Assembly: GCF_020882245.1 (NCBI RefSeq) | Contig: NC_083598.1 | Coordinates: forward strand, 72,855,714 to 72,919,713 | Reading direction: 5' to 3' | DNA from: Rhopalosiphum padi | Lineage: Eukaryota > Arthropoda > Insecta > Hemiptera > Aphididae | DNA length: 64,000 bases | Shown: piece by piece, positions 50,127-64,000 of the stretch | How positions within the stretch are numbered: the first letter of the stretch is position 1 | Layout: the number at the start of each line of letters is the position of its first letter | Notes under the pieces: generated by a model | Told to the model about the DNA's origin: nothing | Seen by the model: the letters and a program-made list of their open reading frames with translations, nothing else | Databases searched by the model: none | Translations under genes and position numbers: made by a program

Positions 50127-51959
50127 CTGTAATCGGAAAATGAAAAAGAAGTTTGAAAAACCAATACAATAATATAATTTTAACTACAATTAAATAGTCG
50201 TCCAACGGACAACATCCGACCGTGTTTTAAAAACTTTATCCGTAAACGAAAAATATATCATATTATAGTACAGGTCAGAGTGTAAAGGTACAAATAGGCG
50301 TGTACAGCTGATAAACATTTTACGTCCAACGGGCAACGACAGACGACGCATGTTAAGAGTAGTTAATTTATATTACATGACGAATTGATGACATAATATT
50401 ACGTCTGTATGAATATGAATAAGTATTGCCGATAATATATGAGTATATAGTATAATGAATAAGCAAATAAAAACAGAAGATTTATAAATTATACTTAAGC
50501 TTGAATATTATTATAAATGTATAAATATATCGATATATGCGTCTGTTTACTAGTGATAAAAAAATTGTTTAATCTTCATCGTATCCTTTTATCTACACAA
50601 ATTATTTTATATTAACACGACAAAATAATTTTATTTAATGATAAGAAAACTAGATAAATATTTTTGTTTAAACTACGCTTTTTGCTTTTTATAGACATCT
50701 ATTCTTTTTTAACTGACGTTACTTTTTAGCATTTAAAGTATCAAAACCAATAAACAAAGCAAAGACTTGATTTGCGTATACAGTGTATACTACACACACA
50801 CGCATGTGCAGTGTGCACCATAACACAAATTTATTAAAATTATATTTTATTCTAAAGAATATTTTTGTAGGTAATTTTACAAAATCCATTTTTGTTAAAA
50901 AAAATAAATAATTACATAATTATTTAAATCAATGAATTTAAATTTAAATAATTTCTAAGTGAAAAAAAAATTAATTAAATTGAATTTACAAAGACTTATG
51001 ATTTTTTTTTTTTATAAGATTTAAAAATGATATTAAAATACACATAAACCATTTCTATAGATTGAAATTTATACTCAAGGACTCGTGAAAAAATAATTTT
51101 TTTAATGTAAAATAGTTTTTTATAGAATTACATTTTTTGAGTAAACCAAATATCACTTAAAATCTTTTTCTGAAGATGAATTGTTATTTTCAAATAGATT
51201 AATAGTTAAAACATCAGTGTTGATACTTTTTTTAAACCTGTTAGTGTTTTTAGATATGAAAATTAACTCAATATAATTACATGAATAAACAATAGTTAAA
51301 CATAATTTTCGATTTTTTTGATTTAAATTATACTTAAAAATATAATTACATTTTTAAATTATATACTACAAATTGTCAATATAAATATATATAAATTCAC
51401 ATCTAATTTTAGATGTTAATAATTTAAAACAATATATAACTATTTAAAAACAATTTTAAAATTGAATAATGATTAGTGATTTAAGTAAAAAAAATATTCA
51501 TAGACGAGGACATGGGGTGAACCAGACCGTTAACCGTTCATAATATATATGCATATCTACTAATATATAAAACATAATATTTATTTGACAACGATAAACA
51601 ACAATATCACTGGCACGGTGTGACCTTTTCGAAATTCAACACAATCACATCATAAAAGTATAAAAGTAATAATATAAAGTAATAAAATTTAATATCCGAA
51701 TGTTTAGTTATTTAGTATGTTATATTATTCTTATAATCGTATGACACGTACCTATCGTCCGATATTTTAAGTCCAAGTATTATAGACTTAAAATATAAAA
51801 ATTAATAAGTATAATTATTTTCAATAAAAAAATACAATTTCATAAAAATAACCCCAAGAATAATATTTAATTAATTTAAATGTACATATTTCATTATCAA
51901 AAAAATAATTATAAAATTATAAAATAAAATTGTACAAGTAACATAATACCTATAATATA
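50127..51959. other. probable intron upstream of the His/Pro-rich exon
   Basis: AT-rich DNA with no open frame of interest. The acceptor tract CTTTTTCATTTTCCGATTACAG-type sequence next to 50127 supports this being intron of the minus-strand gene. Confidence 0.45.
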
Positions 51960-52088
51960 CATAGGCGGACATCGGGGGGGGATCGAAAGTAATATGTTAT
52001 ACTTGTGTATTGAAAGGGGATGGGGATCACTTTACATTGAATTATTATAGCCCCCCCCCCTAAAAATGCAATTAAATGTCCGCCTATG
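51960..52088. mobile_element. short foldback element with G and C runs
   Basis: Perfect 13-bp terminal inverted repeats CATAGGCGGACAT (51960..51972) and ATGTCCGCCTATG (52076..52088). Inside, a run of eight G on the left and ten C on the right are complementary. 129 bp in total, non-coding, probably a small non-autonomous DNA transposon. Confidence 0.72.
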
Positions 52089-54345
52089 ATAATATATGAA
52101 TCATTACATATTAAAATACACCTAAAATTTAATGTATCTAAATAAAATATCAATATGTACAGCGCTTTACCATTTATTTTCAACCCAAATTAATTATTAA
52201 TCATATCTTGTAAAAATAGATATAAATAACAATAGTTATCGATAGATCATAATAATTGTCATTTATCACATAAAACAACTTATCATACTTTGTTGTATAT
52301 TATTAAGAATTGGCATAACACAAATCACGATAAGATTATTCAAATAAGTTTCATCGCCCATTTATTACTTTTTATGAAAATGCAGGGATAAAGATACACC
52401 TACTAAGAGAAAACTTCTCAAATGTTGTTCAATAGTATAGCAATTACTTAACGTTGTCTGATACAGTCTTAACTCTACCAAAAATTAATTATTTTTAATA
52501 GAAACCATTTTGTAGCAGCCTCAGTGTTAACTTCAATTTTTACATACCTATTACATGTATTTCAATATGTTAAATGTTCATTATAAAATTAATAGTGCAC
52601 CTAATACAAAGTAATTAAATGATTATAAAACGTTTTAATATAAAAATTAATTAATAATTAGTATGATTGCTGTATTTGATTAAATAAAATATAATACACT
52701 AAGTAGCTGTATAGTAAATCGTATATACTAGAAGCACAATCGCCGCCTATATAGATTACTGATAAAATAAATAAACATAATACAGAGCTTATCGAATATT
52801 GACAGTATGTTTACTGAATTTTTAAAACATTTAATTTAAAAGTGGAAAACGAAATCGATGTCTTAACGTCACTAAACAAATTGAAAGACAAAAGTAAACG
52901 AAAACAATGGCGTACTCCTTAAAACGTTTTACTATAACTATATTCTCGGGAAATAGCGGCACACGTCGTTTCTCCCTATTTTCATTCCCGGCCCTGAACC
53001 CCCTCATTCGTCCGATCCTTTCGGCGAGTGCCTTATGCCGCGCAAATCGATTTTCTGTCGTCTTTAAGCCAAAGTTATCGGCGGATAGGTATAAACGTCA
53101 ATGAGGTCGAATGACCAGTGGTTGGTCGTATAATGAAATGTGTTCACTATATTACACAGACATAAACACACACACACGTAAATATAGAGGGTAGGAATCA
53201 AATGGTACACCTATTACCAAATACCCATATATTATCGATTTCGTATGTACATACATGTCGTAATATGTAAACGTTTATAGAACAAGCGATCCCAGTCAGC
53301 TGAGTCGGCTGCAGTGTGGCGAAAAAAGACACGACCCTAAACAATATTATATATAGTACATTTTTACGCAAAACCACGAAAATGTGTAACCTAACCCTTT
53401 CAAAATTCCAAACCAATTAATTTGTTGCGTTTTATACGTATATACGTACTCGCGTGTCTAAAAGTTCCCCTTCTGTTTAATTTTCTGTCGAAACCTATAA
53501 GTGCGTAAGTAAGGTTTTGACTGATATTTTAATGCACTAGATTAGTGCTCTACGCCAAAACTTCCAATATAATATATACTCGTATTATGATATTAATGGT
53601 AATAAGTAATAATAAATTTTGTGCGCCAAATCGGATTTCGTTTAAAAAATGGCTGCGTTTTAAAATATCAATGGCGATAATTTAAATTCAGTATGAAAGA
53701 TAAACAAGCACATAACAGAATCTATAATCGTAAGAATATTCACAAATACAATATATCATTTAAATTGTAATTCATAAAATATTAACGCAGTTGAAATAAT
53801 TTAAGATAAAATTCTATAATTTTACAAGATCAGTTAACTTTAATTTAATGGTTTTTAAATTGTCAAATAACTAAAACAATAAATTAATATGAAGCAAAAT
53901 GTTGGTACTAGGTAGGTACTAATACGAATACAGTTTTATTCATTATTTGAAGTCTAAATATAAATTATAACCATTAACAAAATTCATTAATTTTATCAAA
54001 ATAGAAAAATTATACATAATTGAGAGACAAACACTAAAAGTTACACTATAGTAATAGTAAATAAATGTCAAATTGTAATTGAAAATCCAAATATATTTAA
54101 ATTCTGAACAGTAAATGTAATGATTTTATTAATACAATTTTGAATATTCACACCTGAGATTTAAAAATTTAATACAAGATTCATAAACTGTTATTACTGG
54201 AATTAATAAATTAAGTTGGCACTTTTAAATATAGGTAATGTATTTGGTACAAATTAATTTAACCTGCCATATTACTAATGGTAAAATAAATTACTTTAAT
54301 ATCAACATATATATATTATATAACATAGATACTTAATAATTCAGA
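52089..54345. other. non-coding DNA with a GC-richer patch
   Basis: Mostly AT-rich. The patch at about 52900..53130 has higher G/C and CpG and overlapping short frames on both strands (65 codons plus, 58 codons minus from an internal ATG); neither shows a domain. An (AC)n tract lies at 53166..53178. No gene called. Confidence 0.5.
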
Positions 54346-54482
54346 CTGACAAACCATCTTCGCTTAGAATCGTATGCAATGATGCATCATTGAATTCAAA
54401 TAAAACGCATACATTACTGCACTAGTAACTTACTCAATGACGAGGTACATTCAACATCTACAGTATATACTGTACAGCAGAA
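54346..54482 (+). repeat. dispersed repeat, longest copy in the window
   Basis: Runs from CTGACAAACC through AGAATCGTATGC, CACTAGTAACTTACTC, AATGACGAGGTAC to CTGTACAGCAG. Its first part matches 1580..1665 and its last part matches 985..1021. It has no clear terminal repeats or coding region. Probably a piece of a larger, abundant transposon family. Confidence 0.6.
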
Positions 54483-57400
54483 TGTTTACCTACTTCCCCT
54501 TTTTAAATATTTTGCAATAAAATAAATAGGTAAATAATCTGCAGGTACAAAATTGTGATTTGAAAATAAACAAAACCAATTATTCATTAACGAATGGAGA
54601 AAAAAACTCTTAAAATTATAATTTAGTAAATAAAATTATGGTTATTTGAAGTAATTTTTAGTTACTAAATTTTTAACATTTTATAAACTTTATTAAAAAT
54701 AAATAAATATCTGTATCATATTTACTATACTTCTATATCTTTATATAGTTTTTAAATTTAAATTAATATATTTTTGCAGTGAATACTGTATATTTATTTA
54801 ATAAAGTAGTTAATAAAAAATGCACAACTCGCACAGCAGCCAAAAAAGTTTTTATGTATCTCCATTTAACGAGTTATAAAACATCCAGACTTTCAAAATG
54901 TATATAAGTAAGACACTAAGTGTATTATTTTATAGTTAGGTAGGTTTATTTTTTTTATTATGTACTCATACATACTATCTATCATATCTCAAAGAAAAAT
55001 ATCTTTAACTTGCTTTCTATATAATAAAATAAAAACAAATTTCATGTTAAACTATACATCTACCAGTAGGTAGGTACACCGTACACACCTATATATTGTT
55101 CTAATAATTATTTTTAACAATTTGAGTGTTATTACTTTATTAGTATACAATATTATTTGTCAACATTTTAAACAATAATAATGAACTAATTAGTGTAATA
55201 AGTCAAGTGTATAACTGCCTAAAATAATACATTAAGACGTATTTAAAAGCAAAAACGGCATATATATTTAATTTCCTCTATTTAATATAAAATATACATA
55301 TAATTACGTCAAATTATTTCATTTTCCGGCTAAACAGAAAATAAACTGTGACGTTATAAAATAACGTTACCAACGTTCGAGTTGAAAGTGTTAACTTCTC
55401 ATTTCATTTGGAATAGCATAGGATAGAATAAGTATATAAATTGAAAAAAAACTTAATATACAAGTAGAATAAATAATATCATAAATTATAAATATATTAT
55501 AATCAATTGTAATGTTATATGTAATAAAGTAAAATAAACCCACCATAATTCATATCATAAATATATAAATATTAATTTTATAAAATAACTATTTTAATGA
55601 TTCTTCCATAATTATCAAAGAGAATTCAATATATATATATGTTGTAACAACAAATAAAATCGTATACATAAATCGCCGTAATCGGATTGTTTTAATTAAA
55701 AACGAAAGCTACCAAACGACTAATGTTTAACCAATTGCGGTGTATATTTTAATGAAGTGGTGCAGGCGGTAATAATATCTGAAATTCAATAAGAGTTAAT
55801 AAACATATTATGTGGTCTTTTGAATATAACAAACATTCACTTTAAAAATAAAACAATCATGTATTAATAACAATACAATAAAAAAAACCATTTTAATGCG
55901 CGAATCAGTGTAGATCAAACATTAAATGAAAATTGCTATGTAGAGATATCAGATAATATAAATATTAGTAAACTTTACGTTGAAAAAATGTGTATAAAAT
56001 ATCTATAATAGGCTACGGATAACTTTAATAGCTAAATAATCTGAATATATAAAAAATAGTTCTTTTTTCAACACAATGCCATACTTATTTAAAGGTAAAG
56101 CAACAAATATTTTAAAATCATATTTTCTTATGCTATAGTTATATTGTCAGCAAACATCAACAATATTATTATTCGTAGTATAATGAACACTAAGAAATCA
56201 AATTTCGCAAAAAATAATAACCTTGACCTCCTTAATATAATAATTTATATGATGAAACAGAAATTTAATTATGTGATTATTAGACCCAAAGTGATAATGA
56301 AGTGCTTTTGATGCATTTACTAATTGTAAGTACTAACCATAAATAAAAACTAGCAACAAAATCGTTAAATTTATAAACATGGGATTCTCGGGACACCCCT
56401 TGAGAACAGCGTTGAAGTATTTATTAAAAATGCTAATTAGTATACGTCATTATTTACAATTTATTAATCAACAATACTAGGTCAAGACAAAATATATTTA
56501 ATTTACTACAAGAAATCGCTAATAAGTAATAACAAATGTTATAACTTATTATAATTTATAAAGTAATTAGTTGCTAAAACTGTGTTAAATATAATACAGT
56601 TGGATTCCCTTAATATAATTTCGGTTATCTTAAAAATAATAACTGTATAAAAATTAAAAGTACACAGTTAAAAAAATTATCTGATACATAAAAAAGTAAG
56701 CATTAAAGGTCTATATTTTAAATAGTAATTATATAATATTTAAATAATTATAATTTTGAGACAAAAACGATGCAACAGGTCAATCTGTCTTGAATGAAAA
56801 TGGCACCAATTATATTGTTACATTAAACATGATCGTATTTTTATTACTTACTAAATTATATCTGTGTTATAGACTGTAATACTTAGTTAAGCTATATAAA
56901 ATTACGGGAGTATAAATTGTAATCCCCTCTACTCAGTGTTACAAAAATAAAAAAAAGTTTAAAAAAATATATGATATATATATATATATAATATATATGC
57001 TGAAGACTCGGCATAATTTGTAAAGAAACATCGCCAACGTTTGTATCCGTCTTATGCTTTAAATTTTTCACGCAACTCAGCCCTATCAATCAACGCATAA
57101 AACTAAATAATTTTGAGACGATAATTAAAAAATCACTACAAAAAGCAAAACTCTCACCTAACATAACACTTCACTCAACAAAATATACTAAAGCAAATTC
57201 ATAATTCATAAATACACTCGCCTAAAAAAATTAAATATAAGTTTAAAATTAAGAACATTTTCCTTGTTAATTATTATTTTATAATTTATTTACTAATTTA
57301 TAATAAATGATTATTTTTATAACAGTGTACAGTATTAATACGTTTGATAATTACATCGAATAATATTCAAAAATATATTTTTTTTTATTGATCTTATTAA

Positions 57401-60400
57401 CAACTCAGCAGCAAAGGCCATTAGTCAAAAACAAATTATTTTACATAATGTTCCAGTGTATTTAAATTCAATGTTTGATAAGTTTTTTTTTAAGTTTAAG
57501 TGAACCCAATAAGGGTATTTGTATTTAGACTTTAATGAACAATTGTCCACACTGTACACAGAGAAACACTATTTTTAAACTATTTTCGTAAATCCTAAGA
57601 AATTCAAAACGTACCTATTTAATATACGTTTATGTAAGTTAGGTTTAGCTATTATTCATATAGTTTAATTTATTTATTTATGAATATTACAAACTGAAAT
57701 TAATCATATCATATATAATAATATGTAAATTATATGAATTACACCGAATTCATGAATGAATAACTTAAATATTTTCTAAATTTCCTTTTAATTATAACTT
57801 ATAATTTATAAGTACAAATTATAAGTTTAAAAAAAATACGTGTTTGGCGTCACGGTCTTCCAAAAGCGTTGTGCACATTATTAAAAAAAATGATAACTTA
57901 TCAGGACCTAGGGTCTAGACTCTAGGACATGCCTTTAAAACCGGAACTGTCCCAGTCAAACTGGGAATAATGGCAAACCTACTGATAAGGGTTAACGATT
58001 CCACAATATTAACATTAAATACCAAATCCCTGATAAACGGCTGACAATTCAATATCACATTTTTTTTTATATATAAATTGTCGCCTTTTTAAAAATCAAA
58101 GCACCCTGAAAATATGATTTAGAAAATCATTTTTAAATTGATTATAAATTTTGAAATCCAAGGGATTTAAAATTATGTTTAGCTCTATATGATGTTATAT
58201 CACGAACCTTTTTACGCCGTTCTAATGTACGTATATGTATATGTTTACATTATTATTAAAAATAACATTTACACATTCACTATTCATCATATTTTACATT
58301 ACATATCAAAATAAGTTTAATGGGAATTAGTGAATATAGCACACTTGCACACTGTATACATACTATCACTTTAAATTTTCTTTGTAATAAACTTTTTTTT
58401 AAGAAGGGTCTTGTCGATTTCATTCAATTTATATATCTAAATTTATTATGCATTTCAGAGTTCACGTATTTAATAACAATAATGTTACTAACTTCATTAA
58501 ATCTGTCATGTTTGTTTTCCGAATTATGGGTAACATATATGCTAAATATCTTATTTAAATGATAGGTTATGAATTGGATGATAAAACTTTCCCATTCGAA
58601 TTTTTGTAAAAAAAGTAAAAAATTAAGTAATATGTAGGTGACCTACATATACACCTACACCTATTATGATACGTAATTTACAATAAAACTAGTAATGTAC
58701 ACATTTTCCACTCAAAAAAAGTTTGATAAAATCAATAATACCTAATAAAATAATACTTCTATGCCTATAAGAATATTAGAATATGTTAAACATTTTTTTA
58801 AACAGTAATAAAATAAAAAAATAATAAAAATATGTTTTATTTAAAATTGTGACCAAATTTATGAAGACCAAGCTTGTTTTATGAACACTCGGTAAACCTT
58901 GAAAACATTCGTCTGATATTTTACTGATTTATTGATACTTATTAAGTACTATTAAAAAGCTATAAAAAGAACTATTCAAAGGTTTTATATATTATTATTA
59001 TATAAAAAAGACTATAATAATGACATTCAAAGTGACATGTAAAGTCAAAATAATCGTACACGATGAAAATTTTCAATTAAATATAAAAATGTTACAGTAT
59101 TATTCTTAAACATTATTTTATATGGTATGTATACAATAATTATACTTTATTTAAATACAAATAATAGTAAGTATAGAAATCCTAAATGTTCCTATAGTTG
59201 AATTTTATAATCGCTGATAAAATAATAAATCAAGTTGTATTATGGTCATACCACAAATTTTTATAAAACAAATGTATTTGTTTACAGTTAGAAATGTATG
59301 AAAACATTTATTTCTAATCAAATTTACTAAGGATTTATTTTAAATAAATTTAATTAAAAAATCAGAATTTTAGATATAAAAATAAATGAATAATACTACA
59401 GTTTAAAATAATTAACGTGGGAATTTTTTAAAGAAAGCGCAAGAAGAATAAAATCTATAATATAGATTCTGTATTATGTGTTACCTTTTATGCATACATA
59501 TTTAAAATCCAAGAATTTTCAAATATTTTACAAGCCACTTTGAATGTAACTAACCGTAAACAATGTATTCAGCAAACAAAAGATGAATAGATTAAGCATA
59601 CAATTTTCACAATACCAAGAACATACACAATTTATGTTACCAAAAAGAAATGTAATTAAAAATTAATAGTTCATTAATTCTGATAAATCTTCAAAGAATA
59701 GGCTATAATAATATATAAGTATGTTATTAGCTGAGAGCTGACACACAGTATCAATTTAATTATTTAATTAGTGCTCTTTAACCACTTACATATTTATTGT
59801 AAATAAAATTAATTCAAAAGAAATTAAAATTATTATGTAATATTTTTAACGAAAAAACGCATGTAAAATATAGATAGTAATTTATTAATTCATAATGATA
59901 CAAGTAATCTCATATGCAAATTGTGGTTTTTTTAAATTAAGATCAACTATTTGGATTTGTATTACAGAGTAAAGCGCTAAAGCTACAAATTGTATTAAAA
60001 TATAATATATGTGACTGGTTTTCCAGTATAACAACCAACAAATCTCTTCAACAGTTAAGTGCACTTAAAATGCAATTCTTGTAATTACTACATTCCGAGC
60101 ACAAAAATAACACATTGTAATATTATGAAGTGTAATTACGCAGTCATATATTATTATTTAACGATTATTTATTTGGTATAGATATTTTATGCATAATTTA
60201 ATATACTTGAAGAAAAACACAGTTCACTAATAAAATTCAATACTTTTATTCAGAAGAACCAACAAATTAATCAATATTGCATGTTTGCATGAAAAAAACA
60301 TAAAATTATAAAACTTGATGATACTTTACAAAAATGTACATAATATAAAGATTTTAAAACTCTTAACCAAAATAAAAATGTTTTTTTCTTGTCTACAATA

Positions 60401-60452
60401 ATCCAGCTTTTTGATAAAAATCAATGCTCTAAAAGTTTGAATGAACTACAGT
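54483..60452. other. long AT-rich stretch without a supportable gene
   Basis: No coding evidence. It contains AT-dinucleotide runs near 55631 and 56965..56990 and a patch at about 57840..58000 with a 20-bp palindrome (57907..57926) and a CCCAGT-caa-ACTGGG hairpin (57950..57966), which looks like transposon-derived DNA. Open frames such as 58320..58562 are AT-driven. Confidence 0.5.
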
Positions 60453-60760
60453 CTAGACCAGTCTTACTCAACCTGCAGCCCACGAATTGTTTTATGTGGC
60501 CCAAAAAGAACTCAATTAATTGATGCAAAAATGTACTTTTCAATAGAAATATCTCAATATCAAAAATCACGTTAATTTAAAATAAATATTTAATTCTTTT
60601 ATGATAAATTATCAAATGTTATAATATTATAAACTATAACATTATATAAATGTATTTAAATATTTTTTTTCAATTCACCCTTTTCTGTTATTTTCGACTT
60701 ACGGCACATACAATAATTTAAAATATTTCATGTGACAAAGGTTGAGTATGACTGGTCCAG
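60453..60760. mobile_element. hAT-like non-autonomous element (MITE)
   Basis: The left end CTAGACCAGTCTTACTCAAC is mirrored by the right end, which read inward is CTGGACCAGTCATACTCAAC. The left side continues CTGCAGCCCACGAATTG and TGTGGCCC, the word pattern common to hAT MITEs of many animals. 308 bp, no coding capacity. An 8-bp target duplication is not evident, so the copy is probably old. Confidence 0.75.
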
Positions 60761-63700
60761 ATTAGAATTTGAAGAGTAGACAAATAATATTTATTATTTT
60801 CCAAAATGATTGTCTGCAAAACATAACTTATGTTTTTCCACAAATATGTTACATTCAATTTAATTATACTCCAAAAATAAAAATAATTACATTTTTTTAA
60901 CATTGTGTAAACCCAATATTTCTTGTAAAATGCTCTAAGGATTATAACAATTAATTTTTTGTTTTAATTCAAATTTATTAAAATATAAAATATAGGTATT
61001 TTATAAGGGGCTTTTTTATTAATGTTCGGAATTTTTAAATAGATAATTTTTATTTAAATTAGTATTAAGTGCTTATTAATTAATATGTCATTAAATCACA
61101 ACCCACTATTAATACTACAACCTAATTAGTTAAAAAACTAATTTAAAATAAAAATTAGAATTCATTAAGAAGTTTGTTAAGATCATTATACATTATCGTG
61201 TTAATTTAAAATATTATTTAAATCCTTTTTCAATTTCAATTGTTTATGGTTTTTAAAAACTACTATTGGTATATTAGCTACATTTAATCTGCTATAAGAC
61301 CCGTTTCGCATTGTATGTATTAATTCAAACCGAAGACCATAAACCAGTCGCGGCACATGTATCTACACACGAGCACACACACTTGCACGCGTGTGCAATC
61401 AAACATGTTAATTAGTTTATGATAATCAGTTCCTATTAGTTGACACAGAGGAGGGGAAGTAGGTGCCCCTGTTCCAACGAATTAAACGTCAATTACTCGA
61501 CGATGTTGTTATTAATCAAAACTGTAAAATAAACATTTATGTACACACAGTGTAAATTAAAATCCTTGGTGTGTAAGTCATTATTAATTCGAGTAAAAAA
61601 AAAACACGAAATATTCATCTTTATTTTACGTGAAGAGATTTAGAAAACAATTCATAAGGTACACGCCATTTGAATGTTTAGGATTCGATTTTGATTTCGC
61701 GAGAAAAACGGATATCCGAAAACAATTTTTGTATGCACAACCACAGGATGCCTCGGTAAGCTACACGACTACGACACCAGTGTAATGTTAAAAAAGGTCA
61801 TCGACCTTCCCCGGACAACCACATCGACCCGAGTCACTGTAGTACGTATATATCCGTAAACGCGGTAATGCCCAATATACGACAATATGGTCTAAGGGTT
61901 CCTACGACGTCAGTAACATTGGGGATAACACTACATATATGACTAATCATAACAATAAAATCAAATACCTAATTTCTTATAATATTAGTGTAATATTCTG
62001 TGTGAAGCTCAGATGTAGGTCCACAGCAGTACTGATTCAATTGTTCAACGTCTTTATTCAGTGTAAAAATAACCGTATAAAATATAAGTTAAATTAAATT
62101 AAGAAAATGTCGATACAAAAGAAGTTATTTTAAGTATTTTAAACAACATTCTAATTCTAATCAAAATTAAAAACAACCAAATAATCATATTTTAGTGTTT
62201 CTTAGCCATTTTTACGTGCTACTATTTTCTAGAATTTATTATTATAACACTAAATCATAAAAATATTGCATTACATCTAAACTTAATAAAGTAAAAAGAT
62301 ATAAATTGAGGTAAATCGTAATTTTCTCAAAAAGCTAGATAGAATAAATAATATACCAAAATAAACTTAAAATACGAAACTATTAACAAATTATTGAAAA
62401 CAGTAATTATAATAAAAAAAAATGAATTATTAAACCCATAAAAAGGTCAAAAAGTGTACAAAGATCGTTCTACGTTTATAATATAAAATACATCTGTGTA
62501 CAACTTATATTTTAGTTTATTAATTATTTATTAGTAATAGGCTTTTTAAATTATTATTCTTAGGACTCTGACATATTATTTTTAAATGTAAAAAATAATA
62601 ATGATAGTACTGTAAATAAATAAATATTCTTTATATAAACGATAAACTTTTAATCATATTTTAAAATTAGAACAACAGCTCTGGTTTTTTAATAAACATG
62701 ATAGGAAAATTAATAAATATTATTTAAACTCAATTAAAACTTTAACATATTATAAATAAATACGATTTAATATTATTTAATTAATTATAATTATAATAAT
62801 AATAATATGTATTTATATTTTTATATTATGTGAAACAAATACATAATATGTGAAAAATGTCGAGAAGAACGAGAGAATCCCTCCGATTATGGTAAGTGGT
62901 GAAAATAATTCCAAACTTTAAACTTTGACACAAATATTAAAAGGCTTATTTTTTCAATAATAATAGACATAACGTTATGTGTAACAATAATAATTATAAC
63001 TTATTTATTCTTTATGTGTCTATTATAATCGTTTTTTGACTTTTGGTCCATTCCTGGGCAATTAGGTAGGTAATTACATTAAAAAGCAATTACACTATTT
63101 ATATCGTACATATTTGTTTCACAATTGTAAATGCTTGTATACAATATATAATAAATATTTTTAATTTTTTAACACTCCAAGAACGAAATTTTACTTAGAA
63201 CTTTCTTTTTAAACACAAACAAACTTCGCCGAGTATCCATTTCGTCCATAATGTCTTATAGAAACTATAAACTTAAAGACAAATTCACGAGACAATACAC
63301 CCGCAAGAAGTCACAACTCACAAAGTTTGAACATTTCAATTAGTAAAACGTTAGTCAAAGATAATTTTTCCACAAAGCTGTAGTGGTTCTTATTTGTTTC
63401 TAGTTTTTAGAAATACGTTTGAATGTAAATATAATATAGAATATATTCATATAATATATTATACAGTATAGTATAACCGTTATGATTACTAATATAGGTA
63501 CCTATATTACCACGTAAAACGATAAAAAAATCAATTTTCTTAATTTTTTCACTTTTGATTATTAGAGAATGTTTAAAAAAAATGTCTTTGTATACAACTT
63601 CTTATATATTTAATAAACAAGAAAACATCTGTATTTTCAATAAAATAATGTCTAACGATCTTTCGTATATTTGATAAACTATACGAGTAATTAGTTTGTA

Positions 63701-64000
63701 AACATAATTTAACCCTTTTTATGTTTTCCTCTTCTTCTTTACTAAAAGGGATAATTTATAACAGTGCTTAACCAATGCTAACCGATTTCGACTTTACTAT
63801 CCTGCCGCAGGTGGTTTTTAACAAACAAAACCAAGGTGCGCCAAAAGGGCGCCTTTAACTATTTATAAAGACATGTGTGTATGAGACGGCTTCGCAAAAC
63901 AACCATAAACATTTACATCAATATTGCAAAAACATTAGAAATATTGAGAGCAAAATTTGGTACATGAAATATATTAAAAAACTATACCTCATTAGAATAT
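60761..64000. other. non-coding DNA to the window end
   Basis: AT-rich, with a more complex and CpG-containing stretch at about 61310..61930 (words ACGCGTGTGC, homeodomain-like TTAATTAG and CAATTACT, and CGACGTCAG) that could be regulatory. A GC-rich hairpin GCGCC/GGCGC lies at 63833..63856. No gene is supportable. Confidence 0.5.
61310..61930. promoter_or_regulatory. complex island, candidate regulatory DNA
   Basis: Higher complexity and CpG content than neighbours, with ATTA-type homeodomain cores clustered at about 61405..61520 and a palindromic GACGTC near 61910. Short minus-strand frames (up to about 40 codons) exist but show no domain. Assignment is tentative. Confidence 0.22.

Noticed and set aside
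1..64000. tRNA, rRNA, CRISPR or virus-derived genes
   Set aside because: I looked for T-loop words, rRNA-like conserved blocks, spaced direct repeats and viral motifs by eye and saw none. A tRNAscan or HMM search could still find small RNAs I missed.

Overview
This window looks like nuclear DNA of an insect, most likely an aphid or a close hemipteran relative. It is strongly AT-rich, has very few coding blocks, eukaryotic GT-AG introns, and many small DNA transposons. The aphid assignment is an inference from composition and from repeat families I associate with aphids (TTAA-flanked foldback elements, hAT-like ends beginning CAGTGGCGTAGCC, and a dispersed repeat with CTGACAAACC at one end). 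No database search was possible.

The dominant feature is a complete Helitron rolling-circle transposon at 3628..8690 on the minus strand. Both termini are recognisable: A|TC at the 5' end, and an 18-nt terminal hairpin followed by CTAG|T at the 3' end. Its three minus-strand open blocks join through two clean GT-AG introns (7733..7863 and 7150..7230) into one uninterrupted 1438-codon RepHel gene. The HUH nuclease pair, the two catalytic tyrosines and the Pif1-type helicase motifs are all present. By sequence it is a candidate autonomous element. A 569-bp non-autonomous relative lies at 42165..42733, with a similar 5' end and the same CTAG|T 3' end.

The rest is non-coding DNA, intergenic or inside very long introns, dotted with foldback elements. 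Two related TTAA-flanked elements lie at 10553..11281 and 11986..12416. hAT-like elements lie at 18004..18436 and 60453..60760. TA-flanked elements lie at 18754..18925 and 19389..20007. A short foldback with G and C runs lies at 51960..52088, and a dispersed repeat occurs in pieces at 985, 1580 and 54346.

Host coding evidence is thin. The best case is a minus-strand internal exon at 49775..50126 encoding a Pro/His/Gln-rich, low-complexity segment of the sort found in developmental regulators. A weaker minus-strand exon candidate is at 23605..23786. Several CpG-rich or higher-complexity islands (about 11370, 21130, 32040, 37430, 41050, 46120, 52900 and 61310) stand out from the AT-rich background and may be promoters, enhancers or small exons. 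They suggest that much of the window is intronic or regulatory DNA of one or more genes with large introns. I found no rRNA, tRNA, CRISPR array or virus-derived gene.
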